From: Casuarina equisetifolia
Lineage: Eukaryota; Streptophyta; Magnoliopsida; Fagales; Casuarinaceae
Direction of reading: 5' to 3'
DNA: 64,000 nt
NCBI GenBank assembly: GCA_028551475.1
Contig: CM052359.1
Coordinates: 7,503,583 to 7,567,582, forward strand
The position numbers and the translations under genes were made by a program. Numbering within the stretch: the first letter of the stretch is position 1; the number at the start of each line of letters is the position of its first letter. This document shows positions 1-12,524 of this stretch, piece by piece. Under the pieces are notes generated by a model. That model saw only the letters and a program-made list of their open reading frames with translations, was not told the DNA's origin and did not search any database.

Positions 1-170
1 GCCACTAATAGAGCACTCACTTTCAGAAAACTCGTAGTTACTCTAAAACTAGAGAAGCTTCTCATGAAGTCCTCACCGAAATCCTTCTTCAAGTACAATT
101 TTGGCGCTTGCACTACCAAGAAACCGTGATTTAGCTTGGCGAAGAAATAACTTGGAGGTTTTCTGAGCAT
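1..170 (-). other. Unrecognised open frame running off the left edge
   Basis: On the minus strand an ATG at 170-168 opens a frame of about 56 codons with no stop before the window edge. The residues are mixed hydrophobic and basic with several aromatics, and I recognise no domain. It could be the 5' part of an exon of a gene lying to the left, or chance. No splice acceptor or upstream exon could be tied to it. Weak call. Confidence 0.15.
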
Positions 171-2505
171 TATTATGGACCTGGGTGTCCTACCATATGG
201 CCAAAATGCTTCCTAATGGACCTGTCGCCCAATAGTAATCACGGATAAGCATTATCCATGGCAGACTGGTGTCTATCTCCAAGCAAAGGTCCTGGTCCAC
301 AGTAGTAGCAACTTGAAAAGATGAAAAGTATTGATGGAATAACTACAGCAACATAGACCATGAACAGTTGGCAGTCTTCCTTTCTTTCTTGTCAAGACAA
401 AGCCAATTTCTCTTTCGCATACCCCATGCATATGCTACGAGAACACAGACAAGAACACGCGGAGTGTTATATGTCGATCTCCAAACGAGTGCAGAAGAAA
501 ACAAGACCATGATAGAACAGTCGTGCGCACATCTCACATACCACCAAATCTGGTACATCACCTGCAGCCACCGGTCCCAATAGTGAAAGATTCCTGTAAT
601 ACAGCTAAGGTGTCAAGTGAAACCACAGATTAGTCTTGTTTTTGCCAATTGTTTGGTTTCCATCAGAAGAAACCGGCATGGGTTGCACATGGCTTAGATC
701 ATGATAAACCCTGTTCTGTCATGTCCTTTTCCAATCTCGGATGAGAATTGCCTGCCATCTCAGCTTAAAGGCATTCACTCGCCGGAGTACTTGTTCCAGA
801 GCTGCTTTTCTGACTCGGGCCACGATTAGGAACTCTTTATTCGTAGGATCTACCGATTCCGGACGAGTTAAGTAGCAGACTTTTAACGTTTTATCATGTG
901 TGGCATCGTACATATTCGTCGAGTCCATGTCTATAATGGAAGAACAGTACTGAGGAGGGGAGGGAAGACGACAAACCAGACCCTCAAACGTGCTTAACAT
1001 TCATGCTTATCGAAGTGCTCTCTCCATCAACCTTCAGCAAAACCCTGGAAAACATTTTATTGATAAGGCCCCTTTTCAATTGTCTTTCAAAAGGATACTT
1101 TATATATGAACATATTTGTCCACTTCCTCACAAGATTGTTTGAAGGAGTAAGTTTTTAAACATTATACCATAACTCATAATTCTAGTTAATTGAATCTTG
1201 TTGTGTGATACATAGTTTTGAAAAAAGCTTCTCCCATAATATTAAATATAAAGTATGCAACTTCATCTCGTGGTAATTGTAGAAAGGGTGTTAGAATATC
1301 CAATGTTACTTATGTTTTATTGTGTAATCCTTTATATCAAAACAAATTGTCCAACTTCTTACCAATGAATTTGGAGGTGAAAATGAATTTTTATAATAAC
1401 TCTAGGTAACGTCAATTGATTTTGTAAAATCACTATTATCAAATCTAATTTTAGAAGGGTAAGCCAACCATTTGTTGTGTTTTCTTACATTATTCGTCCT
1501 TACCAAAAGCACATATTAAGGCAGCAATTTCGTTCTGTAACATAAATGCTCACAAGGACAGGTTCTTGGCTTAGTGATGTTCTTAGTCAAATCCTAACTG
1601 ACAGTCTTACCAATTACGGGTTTAAATCTCTTGTTTTTCCTTTCTGAGTGTATTAGTATAAAAAAAAATTTTAAAAAAAAAAACATAAATGCTCACTACG
1701 AAAACTACCTTAAAGAAATTCAATACTTTTGATCCTTTGTAGGGGACAATGACGGACAATAATTTCAATGCTCATTTCTCATTTATGTTACCAAATTAAT
1801 CTCTACAGCTCTTCCATGTATCAAAATGCGTGATGCCACCTCAATCATCATTAGTGAAAAAGAGATGAAAAAAAAAAAAACAAAAGAAGGCATTCTTATC
1901 ATCGAACCACTGCCAACTTTGCACATGTAAAAGTGCTTGTAGCTGTTTTGCAAGGCCCGGTCCTTAAAAAGACGAGCTTAAGCCTGTATGTTTAAGCCGT
2001 CAGTGTTAGTGGGACAGCCAAAAAATTTGGTGGGAATAGCTTTTTTCCACAGACCGTACAGAGCTCCATTATCTACTTTTATAAGGCTAAGAATAATTGG
2101 CTTGTCGGGCACCAAACTAAACAGAACGAGTTCTGAGACAAATATTTCATTGCCCAATAACCAAGTGAAATTCTTCTTTACCAGAGACTTTTAGTTTAGC
2201 TATTTTCTCTAAGTCAAATTTTGACCACAATCCCACGGGTTATGGGTTCAGTCTCTTTCTCCATGGGTGTGTGCATAAAAAAACAAAAGAAAAAAAAAAT
2301 CCCTCTTTACTGGACCTGGTTTTAAAAGCGCAATTATACATTCCACAGCCCCATACATGGTAACATTTTGTACGTATGTTGGACATAAGCAGATGCAACA
2401 TATATGATAGTGTTTGCTTTCTTCCCTGCCTTGCCTCTCTCTGAACAATTCCAGATATCTAAGCTCGGAAAGAGAGAGAAATAGTTCCATGTTCTCCCAT
2501 GACCA
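171..2505. other. Intergenic DNA upstream of the DUF1677 gene
   Basis: No gene is supported here. A minus-strand open stretch (about 719-1000) has no recognisable domain. Short A-runs occur near 1661-1682 and 1869-1880. The 200 bases before 2506 probably hold the promoter and 5' UTR of the DUF1677 gene, but no clear TATA box was fixed. Confidence 0.4.
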
Positions 2506-2952
2506 ATGGCTGTCACAGACTCCCAGACTCACTCTACCAACACCAAGGTTCCTCCTCCCATGGAAGTGTTGTCCGTCAAATGTGCCTCATGCGGATTTAC
2601 AGAGGAGTGTACCCCCGCATACATTCTTCGCGTCCGGGACAGGTACCAAGGCCGATGGATATGTGGCCTTTGCGTTGAGGCCGTGAAAGAAGAGGCCATC
2701 AGGTCAGAAAGGTTCATCTCCACCGAAGAAGCGCTCAACCGCCACATCAATTTCTACAAGAACTTCAGATCCTCGCGTTCTGTGGAAGAAGCAGAGCACC
2801 CTATCTCTGCCATGGGCAGGCTTCTCAGGCGGAGCTTGGACTGCCCAAGACCACTCCGGTCCAGTTCCAGTAATGATATACATGTGGTTCAAAGGGTCCC
2901 CGGTTCCGTTCTGATTCGATCCGATAGTTGTGTCCCTTCTCTGTCCCGGTAA
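2506..2952 (+). CDS. DUF1677 family protein (small plant Cys-rich protein)
   Basis: A single-exon frame of 148 codons plus stop, starting at an ATG followed by GCT (MAVTD). Residues 24-62 carry the DUF1677 signature: VKCASCGFTEEC, then a basic RVRDRYQGRW stretch, then ICGLCVEAVKEE, giving paired cysteines at about 26/29 and 53/56 plus Cys35. This looks like a small metal-binding ribbon. The C-terminal third is serine- and arginine-rich and looks disordered. The length is normal for this family, which is plant-specific and of unknown biochemical role. A polyadenylation signal (AATAAA at 3112-3117) lies about 160 bp past the stop. The next upstream ATG lies in another frame. Family assignment is from pattern recognition of the cysteine block; function is not inferred. 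Confidence 0.88.
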   Translation: MAVTDSQTHSTNTKVPPPMEVLSVKCASCGFTEECTPAYILRVRDRYQGRWICGLCVEAVKEEAIRSERFISTEEALNRHINFYKNFRSSRSVEEAEHPISAMGRLLRRSLDCPRPLRSSSSNDIHVVQRVPGSVLIRSDSCVPSLSR

Positions 2953-3111
2953 GGGATTTATTATAAGCCAAAAATGACGCAGAGGAACTCTGTTTTTTTT
3001 GTTTCGGCTCTAATGGCTCTGTTAAAGTAGTATGCTTTTAGAAAATGGATGCTGATTCTTGTAAGTTCCTTTTTTTTTTCCTGTACTTCTTCATGTTGTA
3101 CATAGGATATT

Positions 3112-3117
3112 AATAAA
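3112..3117 (+). terminator. AATAAA polyadenylation signal for the DUF1677 gene
   Basis: A canonical AATAAA lies about 160 bp after the stop at 2952, preceded by a T-rich stretch, in the expected place for the near-upstream poly(A) element of this gene. Confidence 0.45.
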
Positions 3118-3151
3118 TCAGAGATGAATCTCTTGATTTTGCTATTCTTTT

Positions 3152-3180
3152 CTCCTCCTCCTCCTCCTCCTCCTCCTCCT
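3152..3180 (+). repeat. (CTC)n microsatellite
   Basis: About nine to ten uninterrupted CTC/TCC triplets just downstream of the DUF1677 poly(A) signal. It is a simple repeat, likely length-polymorphic. Confidence 0.95.
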
Positions 3181-3899
3181 TCGCTTTGTCATCTCAGAAA
3201 TTGTAGAAGATACGGTAAGGCCCAAGCAAGAAATTTACTGATGGATCGTTAAATAAATCTTGAGTTTATTCTTTTGATGGTTAAATTATGTCAAGTTGTG
3301 TTTGGATTTGTCATGGCAATAGAACAGAAGTTTTAATTGCACAAGGCCTTTCTAGATATCTATGATATGGTATATACCTCTTCTTGTCTCTTTCACAAAC
3401 CCCTGTAGGAGAAAGGAGTGGTGTTCACATTTTGGTGCTTCTCAAGACCCACCTTGTGTTGATTTCTCTTGTGTTGGCTGCATATATGTAAATGGGAAAT
3501 GAATAAAGGAATCCTGCTGCATTTAATTCTGTTGTTTTGGGGTGACTGGCTGGTTCTGGGTCAATTTTCAGCATGGCTGGCTGTGTGAAATGACTTGTTT
3601 ACAAGGTACTCAGACAAGTAATGCCCAATATGGAAAGTGAAAGCTAAACGATGATGCAGAACGAAGTTGCAGAGAAATTCCTGTAGAAGAGAAGAAGGCA
3701 GAGGGGCTGCCAATGATGAAGCAGTCCAAGCTCAGAAAAATAGTTCCATGGAAGGATTCGTTGGTTTACAAGAATTTTAGCACTCTCAAATTCCTCTGAT
3801 TCAGGACCAGTAACCTGGGCAACAGTGTTATACATGTTTCTTTTTGTTAAGAATTGCAGTGTTGTTTTATATTGTTTAAGTTTCATTTTACAAATTTAT

Positions 3900-5100
3900 T
3901 TAACAAAAAAATGATTATGAAATCAAATTGTCCAGAAGGACACTTCGTACACGATGTTCATAAATCGTATTAATTGAAAACAATATGAATTACTGTTCGG
4001 TGAATTTTATATGCAAGTGAACATGTCGAACAAGTAATATAATGATAAGAAAGATATCGTCCCACAGAGATTGGTGATTACTAGACCAACTAATTATTAA
4101 CGGTGAATAACTCTTAGAATTTATCTAGCAAACAAAATTGATAGATGATAGATTAACTAACTAAGTCTAAGAAAACTTAATAAAAGAAATATGTTAGAGT
4201 ATATGACTTCACCATAATTACTAGGTACTAATATTAATTATTTATGCTTACAAAAGAGATAATATTTATATGATGACGAAATTTCCTAATTTATTTACTA
4301 TCCTATGTTTAGATATAGCAAACCTACTTTGTTCATTAATTCACTATATCTCTATATGTGAATTGAAACAAACCAAATGCATTAGGATCTATGAATATTC
4401 TCAGTTTACACCAAAAGCCACACAAACAATATGGTATATGTTTATCCATATTTAATCTATGGTTACATATTACAAGAAGTAACTGCATGTTATTTCCTGT
4501 CGGTCTTTAACATACAAATCAACTCATCTAAGTGGTAGCTAATCACCTAAAAGCATTAAACTTCGTAATATATAACTTCACATAAATAAAATATCTTGCA
4601 AAACATAATAATCATAAGATTCATACCATCATAATTAGGTTACATCATAGCTCTAACAAAAATAAACTAAAACATAAAGAAATAATAAGGAAGAATGGTA
4701 ATAAGAAATAAAAAAAGGCATCTTGAATCCAAGAACAAGAAATCTGTCATCCTTTTTGTCTTCTCTTCAAGAAAACCTTGAATTCTTGGCCTCTCTCTTG
4801 AGTTGTGCTCAATTTCCTCCTCTTTCTTCTTTTGCCTCTTCTCTTCTCTTAAATAAGGTTTAGGTTTAGACTTATTCTTATCCTAGTAGAATTGGGTCTT
4901 AGAGATCTAAAACAATTAGGTTTTGAACTCTTAATTTAATTAGGTTTTGAACTCCTAATATGATTAGGTTTTCTAATTATTTAGAAAACCCAATAACAAT
5001 AAAATCTAATAACAATCATTCAAAGCCCAAGCCCATCTTGACTCTCTTGATCATGATATTATGATTCTGCCACACAATAAATGTCAGGTTCTCTATGTTC
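3900..5100. repeat. AT-rich interspersed repeat, LTR-retrotransposon-like
   Basis: A compositionally uniform AT-rich block. Its left part holds phrases such as ATATCGTCCCACAGAGATTG and its right part is pyrimidine-rich. This resembles non-coding segments I associate with non-autonomous plant LTR elements. Exact ends, terminal repeats and target duplications could not be set, so the boundaries are approximate and the class is a guess. Confidence 0.35.
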
Positions 5101-5300
5101 ATTTTTTTTTCTCCTTGCCTTCGTGTGCTACATAAATAAGATAAATTTAGGTAAATAAAAAAGAGTTCAAATATTTTTCTCATAATTATTAAAATTATTT
5201 ATTACCTAAAATAGATAAAATAACTCTATAAAAATAAAGTTATTAACTACCCAAGTTACATAAATCCTTTGAAATTCACTTCTTTTTTCTTTAAAAAAAT

Positions 5301-5385
5301 GTCCTTTCTCAGAGAGCAGAAACAGATGTCCTCTCTTTTTACAGTGTCCTTCCTCGCAGAGCAGAAAGGGATGTCCTTTTTTACA
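5301..5385. repeat. Imperfect tandem repeat, two units of 41-44 bp
   Basis: Two adjacent units, 5301-5344 and 5345-5385, each begin GTCCTT(T/C)CTC, continue with AGAGCAGAAA, and end in TTTTTACAG. It makes a repetitive reading in the minus-strand frames but does not look like a real protein. Confidence 0.7.
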
Positions 5386-7294
5386 GGCTTCCGAATGAAT
5401 TCTGTCATGATATCTGTGCAATGAATCTTGGACGCTATCACTTTTGTATGAGGAGCAACAACACCGGCAGCAGTGAATGGACCAGTTCTTCAAATGAGTT
5501 TAACAATGTCGGACAGTCTTATCATCACTACCTTGAGCCTGTCAAGCTGACATGGACAGAAGCTTCTTGACATCTCTGGTTGAGCCGTTTCTTTCCATAA
5601 TGTGAACTCGTAGACATATCAAATTCCGACAAGGAAAACGTGGGACGTGTTTGCTGATATAGAATCTAGCCAGTGAGACTATACTTTAGCTTCGTTGTCA
5701 TGATTTTATCGAATTGAACACGTTTGCGTCCTCTTGGCCGGTGCCAGTTTCAGTGGCCCAGCAATTTCACAGGAATTCTTTTAACCGAGGGATCTGATTC
5801 TCTTTAGCTCCTTCTTTTGCATAAATTCCTTAGTTTACCTTTCAGAAACATCATGTCAATACTCCTGTCACATCATCAGTAGATACATGACAAGATTAAG
5901 GGAGAAAAAAAAATCTCTGGAAAGTTTGATTAAGTCTTCAATTCCATTTGATAACATCCCAGATACGATATGTCTTGGAATCCTGTAAACTCAACCATGG
6001 AAAAACAGGGGACAAGGGGAATCCTGGTTATTTCTTATCTCAGTTCATAGATCAGCTGCTCGGCTCAAGACGCTGGAAATCCAAGGTTTAATAGTCCACC
6101 AAGTTCATTCCATTGTGCATTTTCCTGAGTTTTTTACCTAACGTATACTAAAATCTCAATGATTATTGCAGTCCACACTCTGCCAAAAGTCTATGTTGGA
6201 ATCCCATCGTTGGTCTTCTTGGATACCTTCGTAGTCCATTGACCCCACGCTTATCCTTTTATGAAGAGACAACAGAAGAAACAGATGCCGGGCGAGTTCT
6301 GGAGACAAATGTCTGTTTGGCTCCTCTTCAAACCTGTAGTTGGTCCGAAGACATACCTCGTGGGGATCTACTCCATTAGCATGATTTTCCCACCTTCACC
6401 AACCTAAACATAATCCAATTTTCCGAACCACTTTCATCACCTGACGAAACCCAGAAAAATGTCCCCATTCTAAGCAAGTCCTCAAGTGCTTGATGTTCTT
6501 TGTAATAGTAGTGCAGAGAACAACTTAGTTATCGCACTGAGAGCAAAAAGACAGCATTTTGTTCCGAGACATATTTGTGCGTTAAGGGCATCATCCCTAA
6601 AGATGAATGATGATGAACATTTTTAGAGATTATCGTGGATGTAAGAATTTCTTGGGCTGAACCACTTTAAATTGTGTATTTTGTGTATGATTGCTTCATA
6701 TACTCGTTCGTTCCTGGCTAGAAACACTTGGGCTACCAAACCATCCTTTTGCCTCAAAATAATTGGAAGAATCGTTCACAGTTGGTTCTCAGCTTGTTAA
6801 AGCAAAGCCGGTTGCAGATTTTTCTCTTCTAAGTTATGGCAAATTTTGAGATAAAAAAGGAGCTCCAAAATCTGGCTTTGTCGCTCTTGGGAAAAGTAGC
6901 GACAAGATATATACCTCAGATGTTTGACAAAACAAATTTGCCTTTGCCAGAAGGTAAAAGTTTTAGAGAAGCCTTTTAAGGATGGCTATTATATAAAGAG
7001 GACAACAAGCAGCTGTCAAGCCATTTTCATGGTTCTTCCATTCCCGAACAGAGCTCTCTAAAACGCAAGAGGTAAATGGACAATACAAGAAACCAGAAAC
7101 TTTATTTTAAGACTGCTTTTATTTAGAACTAAAATAATATCAGTTTCACAGCAACATCTGGAGTCCCCTTGTTTTTTATTTTCATTTTCTGGTACAACAG
7201 GAAGCTGGTTGAATGTATCTTGCGTCACCATGTGAAACATAGATACAATGTCATGGCAGACAAAGCAACTACGTCTCACTGAGAGGCCGACTAG

Positions 7295-10200
7295 TTAGCC
7301 AAAATTGATCCCCTGAGCCAAAGGTAATTCACCTCCATAGTTGATTGTACTGCCAAGGACAAGAATAATTAACTCATGGCAAAATATGCAATAGATTGAC
7401 TGAAGTTTTAAAGACATTCATCCAAAAAAATCAATAAGTTGAATAAAGTAGTACCAGGTTGAGCGTCGCATGTACTGCTTCCAGGAGTCGCTTCCCGCTT
7501 CACGACCACCACCAGTTGCCTTTTCTCCACCAAAAGCACCACCAATCTCTGCTCCGTTTGTTGGTATGTTCACGTTTACTATACCACAATCACTTCCATG
7601 AGGCCTGCATGATACTCAAATCCATCAACACATGAAAAATACTGCATACAAGAGAGACAAATATCGTGCTTTTACATCTAAGAGAATTTCTTCCTTGGTT
7701 TTATTTCTTGCAGAGTTCCCTGCACATGTTCCACTCCTGACATAACTGTATAGATCTTTTAAACATACTCCAAAAATCAACTTCTCAGCACTCACCCAAT
7801 CCATTTAAACAAAACTTCAGGCTTGCTAGTGAAAATTGAACTACTCAGCCCTTGTGGCACAGAATTGTTCATTTCAATTGCTTCTTCTAGAGTCTGCAAG
7901 TTCCAGATGCCAAAATGTCAGTTTGATCCAAAAAGAAACTCAAACAAGACCATTTATGCCAATGGATGCATGAATAATCTACCTTAAATCTCATAACATA
8001 CAGAACTGGACCAAACAATTCTTCTTTCACCACAGAGGCATCTGGAGAGATCTCAACAATCGTCGGCTGTACAAAATTTCCATCTGACTCTATAGCTGAT
8101 CCACCTATCAAGATTTTCCCTCCCTGATTACAAAGTAGCTTTGTGAACATAAATACCTGAGTATATTATGTACAACAATAGTATTGAAGATACTAAAAAT
8201 AAGAGATTAAAATAAATGCAATACATGCCTGAGATTTTATGCTTGAAATCCCTTTCTCAAAGTTTTCCCTTGAGGCACGAGTATGTAATGGTCCAACAAG
8301 AGTTCCTTTCTCCAAAGGGTCCCCAATTTTGACTTGCTTGTAAACTCCAATTAGTTCATCCAATACTTTTTGATATATGCTTTCGTGCAGAAACTACAGC
8401 CAAGTAAGAAATTGGTACAAGTTAACTTCTATGACCGTGTTGGAACTATGTCACCAGAATCATACACAGAAATATATTACCAGTCTACGGCACGTTGTGC
8501 AACGCTGACCAGCTGTACCAACAGCTGCAAACAAGATAGAACGAACAGCCAGCCTGATGTCGGCATCATCCATGACAATTATGGCATTGTTCCCACTTAA
8601 TTCAAGCAAGCATTTACCAAATCTTTCATTCACTGTATGTCGTACCATGGAACCTACCTACACTTGGAAGGCAGAACATACACTTAAGTAATGAAGGTAG
8701 GTATAAAAAGAAAACTAACCTAAAAAATAGCTTACAGTTATTACACTTATATGTAATTCCAAATCATCAAGGTTATGATTGCATGTGTAAATAACATGCA
8801 TGCTTATTTTAGTAGGCATCAATATTTAGGTCATTCCAAAGAAAAAAACAAAAGAAACAAGTTATTAGCAAACCCAGAACATTACAGTCCACCGAAAATG
8901 TTTCTTGGTTCAATTTTTCTTTTCCTTTTTGTGATTCATTTCAGCCGCATCTCTCACAACAAAACATGGTTTCACTCTTCAAGAATAGATGGATTTTGTA
9001 TTGATACTGTATGTTACATTAAACATGATGCCACTGCCACAAGCTTATAACCACTCTACCTTTGAACTTCCAGTGAATGAGACCAGGGCGATGCGTGTAT
9101 CTTTTGCTATTGCTTGACCAATTTCAGCACCTCCACAGAAAGAGGTGAATATCGCACCTGGCAAGTTGTTCTTCTCAAAAACCTCAGCCACAAGCTTTGT
9201 CACAGCAATAGTTATCAATGGAGTGGTTGGAGCACCCTTCCTAATGTGCACCAGATTGAAAGTTATTACTCTTGTAATCTATACGAAGTGAGAATATAGA
9301 GAACATATAGCAGCACTCAGCAGCAAAAGCTGGGGATATAGGATAGTGAATCTTTATAAGATAACCTACGCCAACTAGGGGGACCCTAGATGTATTGAGC
9401 AGAACTAAATGGCTCTTTAAAACAGCTACTCTCCTTCCCCTAAAAATGAAGGAAAAAATTTATAAGATCATATTTTAGATGGTCATGGCAAATGATAACT
9501 TGGATGGCTTGTGGTGGGAGGTGGCACTGAAGTTTGTGGTATCTTCAGAAATGAAAAAACTCAACGATGGCAACCTAGATATCGTACTAGAGTTATGATA
9601 CAGTGATCATTTACTCAATGGTTACTTATAGAGCATCTAAATTGTTTGGCTCACACTTCAAGTGCTGCCAGATGCAGTGGTATAGATATTTATCATGTCT
9701 GAGAAGGAATATCTTGGTATTAAAACAAGACATATTTCAACAAACAAGTGAAAAGAATGTAGGAAAGTCATGACGTCAGTCGATGCACATGTAACTTACC
9801 ACACAACACAATTCCCGCAGACTAAGGCAATGCAGGCATTCCACCCTAAAACATTACCAGAGAAAGAAATCAATGTTTGAAAAGGCTGGAAGAGTAAACA
9901 ATTTCGTAATAGACCTCTGTTTAACAGATATAGGACTTAAAATTTCACATCTGAACAAAACATGAAGTTTCAGAATCGTATATCTGTAATCAAGAAAATA
10001 TTTTCCTTTCCCACATAGAGAACTTCAATAAAAAATAAGATGACGTATTGGCTTTGAAGGGCATTCCATGTTTGCGTATTCAGTATACTATCAAGGGAAG
10101 TAAAGAAGCAAGACAAACTCTGACAAAGAAAAGCCAAATATGAGGTTGAAAGATCTGGACAAAATTTTCGGTTTCTTTCAGAGCTAGAAGTTCAGATAAC

Positions 10201-12377
10201 CCACACAAGGAACAGCTAGATATAAAAGCTTGCAAAACTAAGTATAACTAAATTTCGGTAAACTTCTGGTAGCCATCATGGCTAAAACGGACTATTGGTT
10301 CTAGCCCAGTGTGTCCACTCTCATGCTAGCAAATGGTCTTCTAAGGCATTGCACTAACCCCACACTCAAAAGACCAATGATAATTCTGGAGCCTTAAACA
10401 CAAGTCATTCAAGTTAAATTCAGTAGATCTAAATGATCCATATCAGTTAACAAATAGATATGAGACACAACAAGAATATACCAAGAACAGCGCATGGAAA
10501 GTTGAAAGCAGTTATTACACCAACTATTCCAAGCGGATTCCACACCTGCAAACAGATAATAGCATGGGCAAGGTGAACATAATATTCAAATTTAATATGT
10601 TGAAATGGCTGATTCAGGAATGCACCTCAAGCATCATATGATCTGGACCTGAAAAAATGGAAGTATATATTCATTAGCATCTTTGGAAGAAATTCCCTCA
10701 AGGGAAACAATAATACCAAAATAGAAACCAAACTTCTGGAGCTGACTATATTCAGCGAAAAGTAAGAACCAGAAACATATTAATTAACACCAAATGGTCC
10801 GCAATAAAATTTTCATATAAGTTACAGAAAATCTCCTTATGATGAAAGAAATATTCAAATTAACAACCAGAAGACTATTAAAACTAAGAATTAACATGTA
10901 CTGCAATAAAGGTATTACGTTCAGAAGGTATGATGGACCCATTCAGTTGTCGGCTCAACCCAACAGCATAATCACACATATCAATAATTTCCTGCAAAGA
11001 ATAGAGCCTGGAGTTACTGAAATAGGTTAAAAAGTTTCAGGAGACACTAAAAGTGCTATGGAGAATCACCAATGCATCAAAGCTTCACTCATGGAATGTC
11101 ATACCAAAGAACACCCTATCATAAGCGATAGGAAAAAGAAAACAGGAAATAATAATAAGAATAATAATAACAATTGATAAATAATGTAAGTAAAAGTACG
11201 CAGATATTTGGGAAGTGTGATTGGGTTGGTCCTAGTTACTCTTCATGGGTGCATCAACTCATCCTAACCAATGTACACAAGTCAGGTTGGTAAACTACAA
11301 ACTGGTCAAGCATAGCTTCTACTATTGGGCCACAAATTTTACAGTTATAACTTCTAAGGGCAGCTGACGCCATCAGCAAAGGCGTGCTTAAGAAAGACAT
11401 TGATGGAAGATGCCTCAGGGTGCAACCCCAAACTTTGTTTCTTGCCTCTATAAAAATGGGTGTAAAAACATTGCGCAATAAATTATTAGAGAAGGCATAG
11501 ATTTAGTGAATCTTTTAGTATCATACTTGAACCTCCCCAATTCCTTCAGGAAGTATCTTTCCCATCTCAAGCGACACAAGCCTACCCAGAAGCTCCAATT
11601 TGTCTCTTAGGGCTTGTCCTATCTGTCGAACTATTTCACCCCTCTTTGGTGCAGGAATCTGCAAAAGTAGTACATCAACTGTCAAGCAAACTTTGAGAGT
11701 CCCACACTGAATGCTAGAATTCGACGCTGTTCTGATGCAAATAGTAAAGAACATGATCAACTGACACTCTTCCACTTGTTGGCCGCCTCGTTGCAAGCAC
11801 GCATTCCCTCCTCATAATCTTGAATAGATGCTTCCGTGACTTTAGCAATTGTCTAGATCCAAAATGGACGAGAATCATAACACGGTACAGAAAAAGCAAA
11901 TAGGATTATGTACTAATATTGAGCCTTCCAAGAAAAATTTTCTTCACAAACACCTTGCGGTTCCCGATTTGATATTAAGTTAAATCCAATTATTTTCTAT
12001 GTAAGGGTACAAATACCATGATTCCGTTCTCACACTTAAAAGCTGTGAAAACAACAACTTTAGATAAGACTAGAAGTCGTAAAATAAGCCAAAATTACAG
12101 CCACCCAGAATACTATCCCACCCAAGTTTCTCAATTAAGAACTATCAACTTCTTACAAGCACTCAAAGCGAGTACTTCCCTTAATGATCGGACCCTCATC
12201 TTCTATAATCAAACAATTAAAAAGCAACCCAAAATCAAAAACCTGATTGTTCGAAGGGTTCACAGAGGAGACCACCGGGCCAGTTGCTTTCCACGCACCA
12301 CCAACGTACCCACCAAGATTCTCAGGTCCCAGACCGATCTCAGCGAGAAAGTCATACTCTTTCTTAGCGAATCCCAT
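7295..12377 (-). CDS. ALDH7B4: Aldehyde dehydrogenase family 7 (antiquitin / turgor-responsive ALDH7B)
   Basis: Fourteen minus-strand exons join in frame to 508 codons plus stop: 12377-12243, 11852-11766, 11658-11527, 10991-10919, 10648-10626, 10545-10482, 9845-9800, 9240-9060, 8657-8481, 8393-8229, 8123-7983, 7893-7796, 7604-7455, 7349-7295. The length matches plant ALDH7B4. The family oxidises reactive aldehydes (alpha-aminoadipic semialdehyde, lipid-peroxidation aldehydes) with NAD+ and is stress-induced in plants. Visible landmarks are the N-terminal block starting [20 protein letters not shown] (cofactor region), SFTGSS, the catalytic Glu in ELSGNN (about residue 266), the catalytic Cys in GTAGQRC (about residue 300), and the end [10 protein letters not shown]. 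Exon 5 is only 23 nt. The intron after exon 10 starts with GC (CAG|GCATGT), not GT. All other junctions are GT-AG. I see no break, so the gene looks functional. The symbol is by family resemblance. Confidence 0.95.
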
Positions 12378-12463
12378 CTCTGGACGTAGTGAAGCTCCAA
12401 ATTTCGGATCAGTAAGAACTAAACGCCTTGCTCGTCAGATGATCGCGTCGTAAATGGATAATG

Positions 12464-12471
12464 ATATATAT
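12464..12471 (-). promoter_or_regulatory. TATA box of ALDH7
   Basis: ATATATAT lies about 90 bp upstream of the ALDH7 start codon (12377) on its coding strand. This spacing suits a TATA box with a 5' UTR of roughly 55-60 nt. Assigned by position and sequence only. Confidence 0.55.
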
Positions 12472-12518
12472 CCCGGGAAAAGCGAGAGAAGTCAGTGGAT
12501 CAGTGTGAGTAGAGTGCA

Positions 12519-12524
12519 CACGTG
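12519..12524. promoter_or_regulatory. G-box / ABRE (CACGTG) upstream of ALDH7
   Basis: A palindromic CACGTG core, in the context GACACGTGTGC on the ALDH7 strand, sits about 50 bp upstream of the TATA box. ACGT-core elements of this type bind bZIP factors of the ABA pathway, and plant ALDH7B genes are known to be ABA- and stress-responsive. The link to regulation here is inference. Confidence 0.55.

Larger units (their letters stand above)
3181..7294. other. Intergenic region with a repeat and no supported gene
   Basis: No coding region could be supported. Contents I can name are the AT-rich repeat candidate at about 3900-5100 and a short imperfect tandem repeat at 5301-5385. A 47-codon plus-strand open frame (from an ATG near 6836) has no recognisable domain. 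The part from about 7050 downwards probably includes the 3' UTR of ALDH7. Confidence 0.5.

Noticed and set aside
719-1000. 93-codon minus-strand frame near the left edge
   Set aside because: No domain recognised and no splice links to other exons.
12018-12453. Plus-strand open frames over ALDH7 exon 1
   Set aside because: Overlap the well-supported minus-strand exon and lack any domain.
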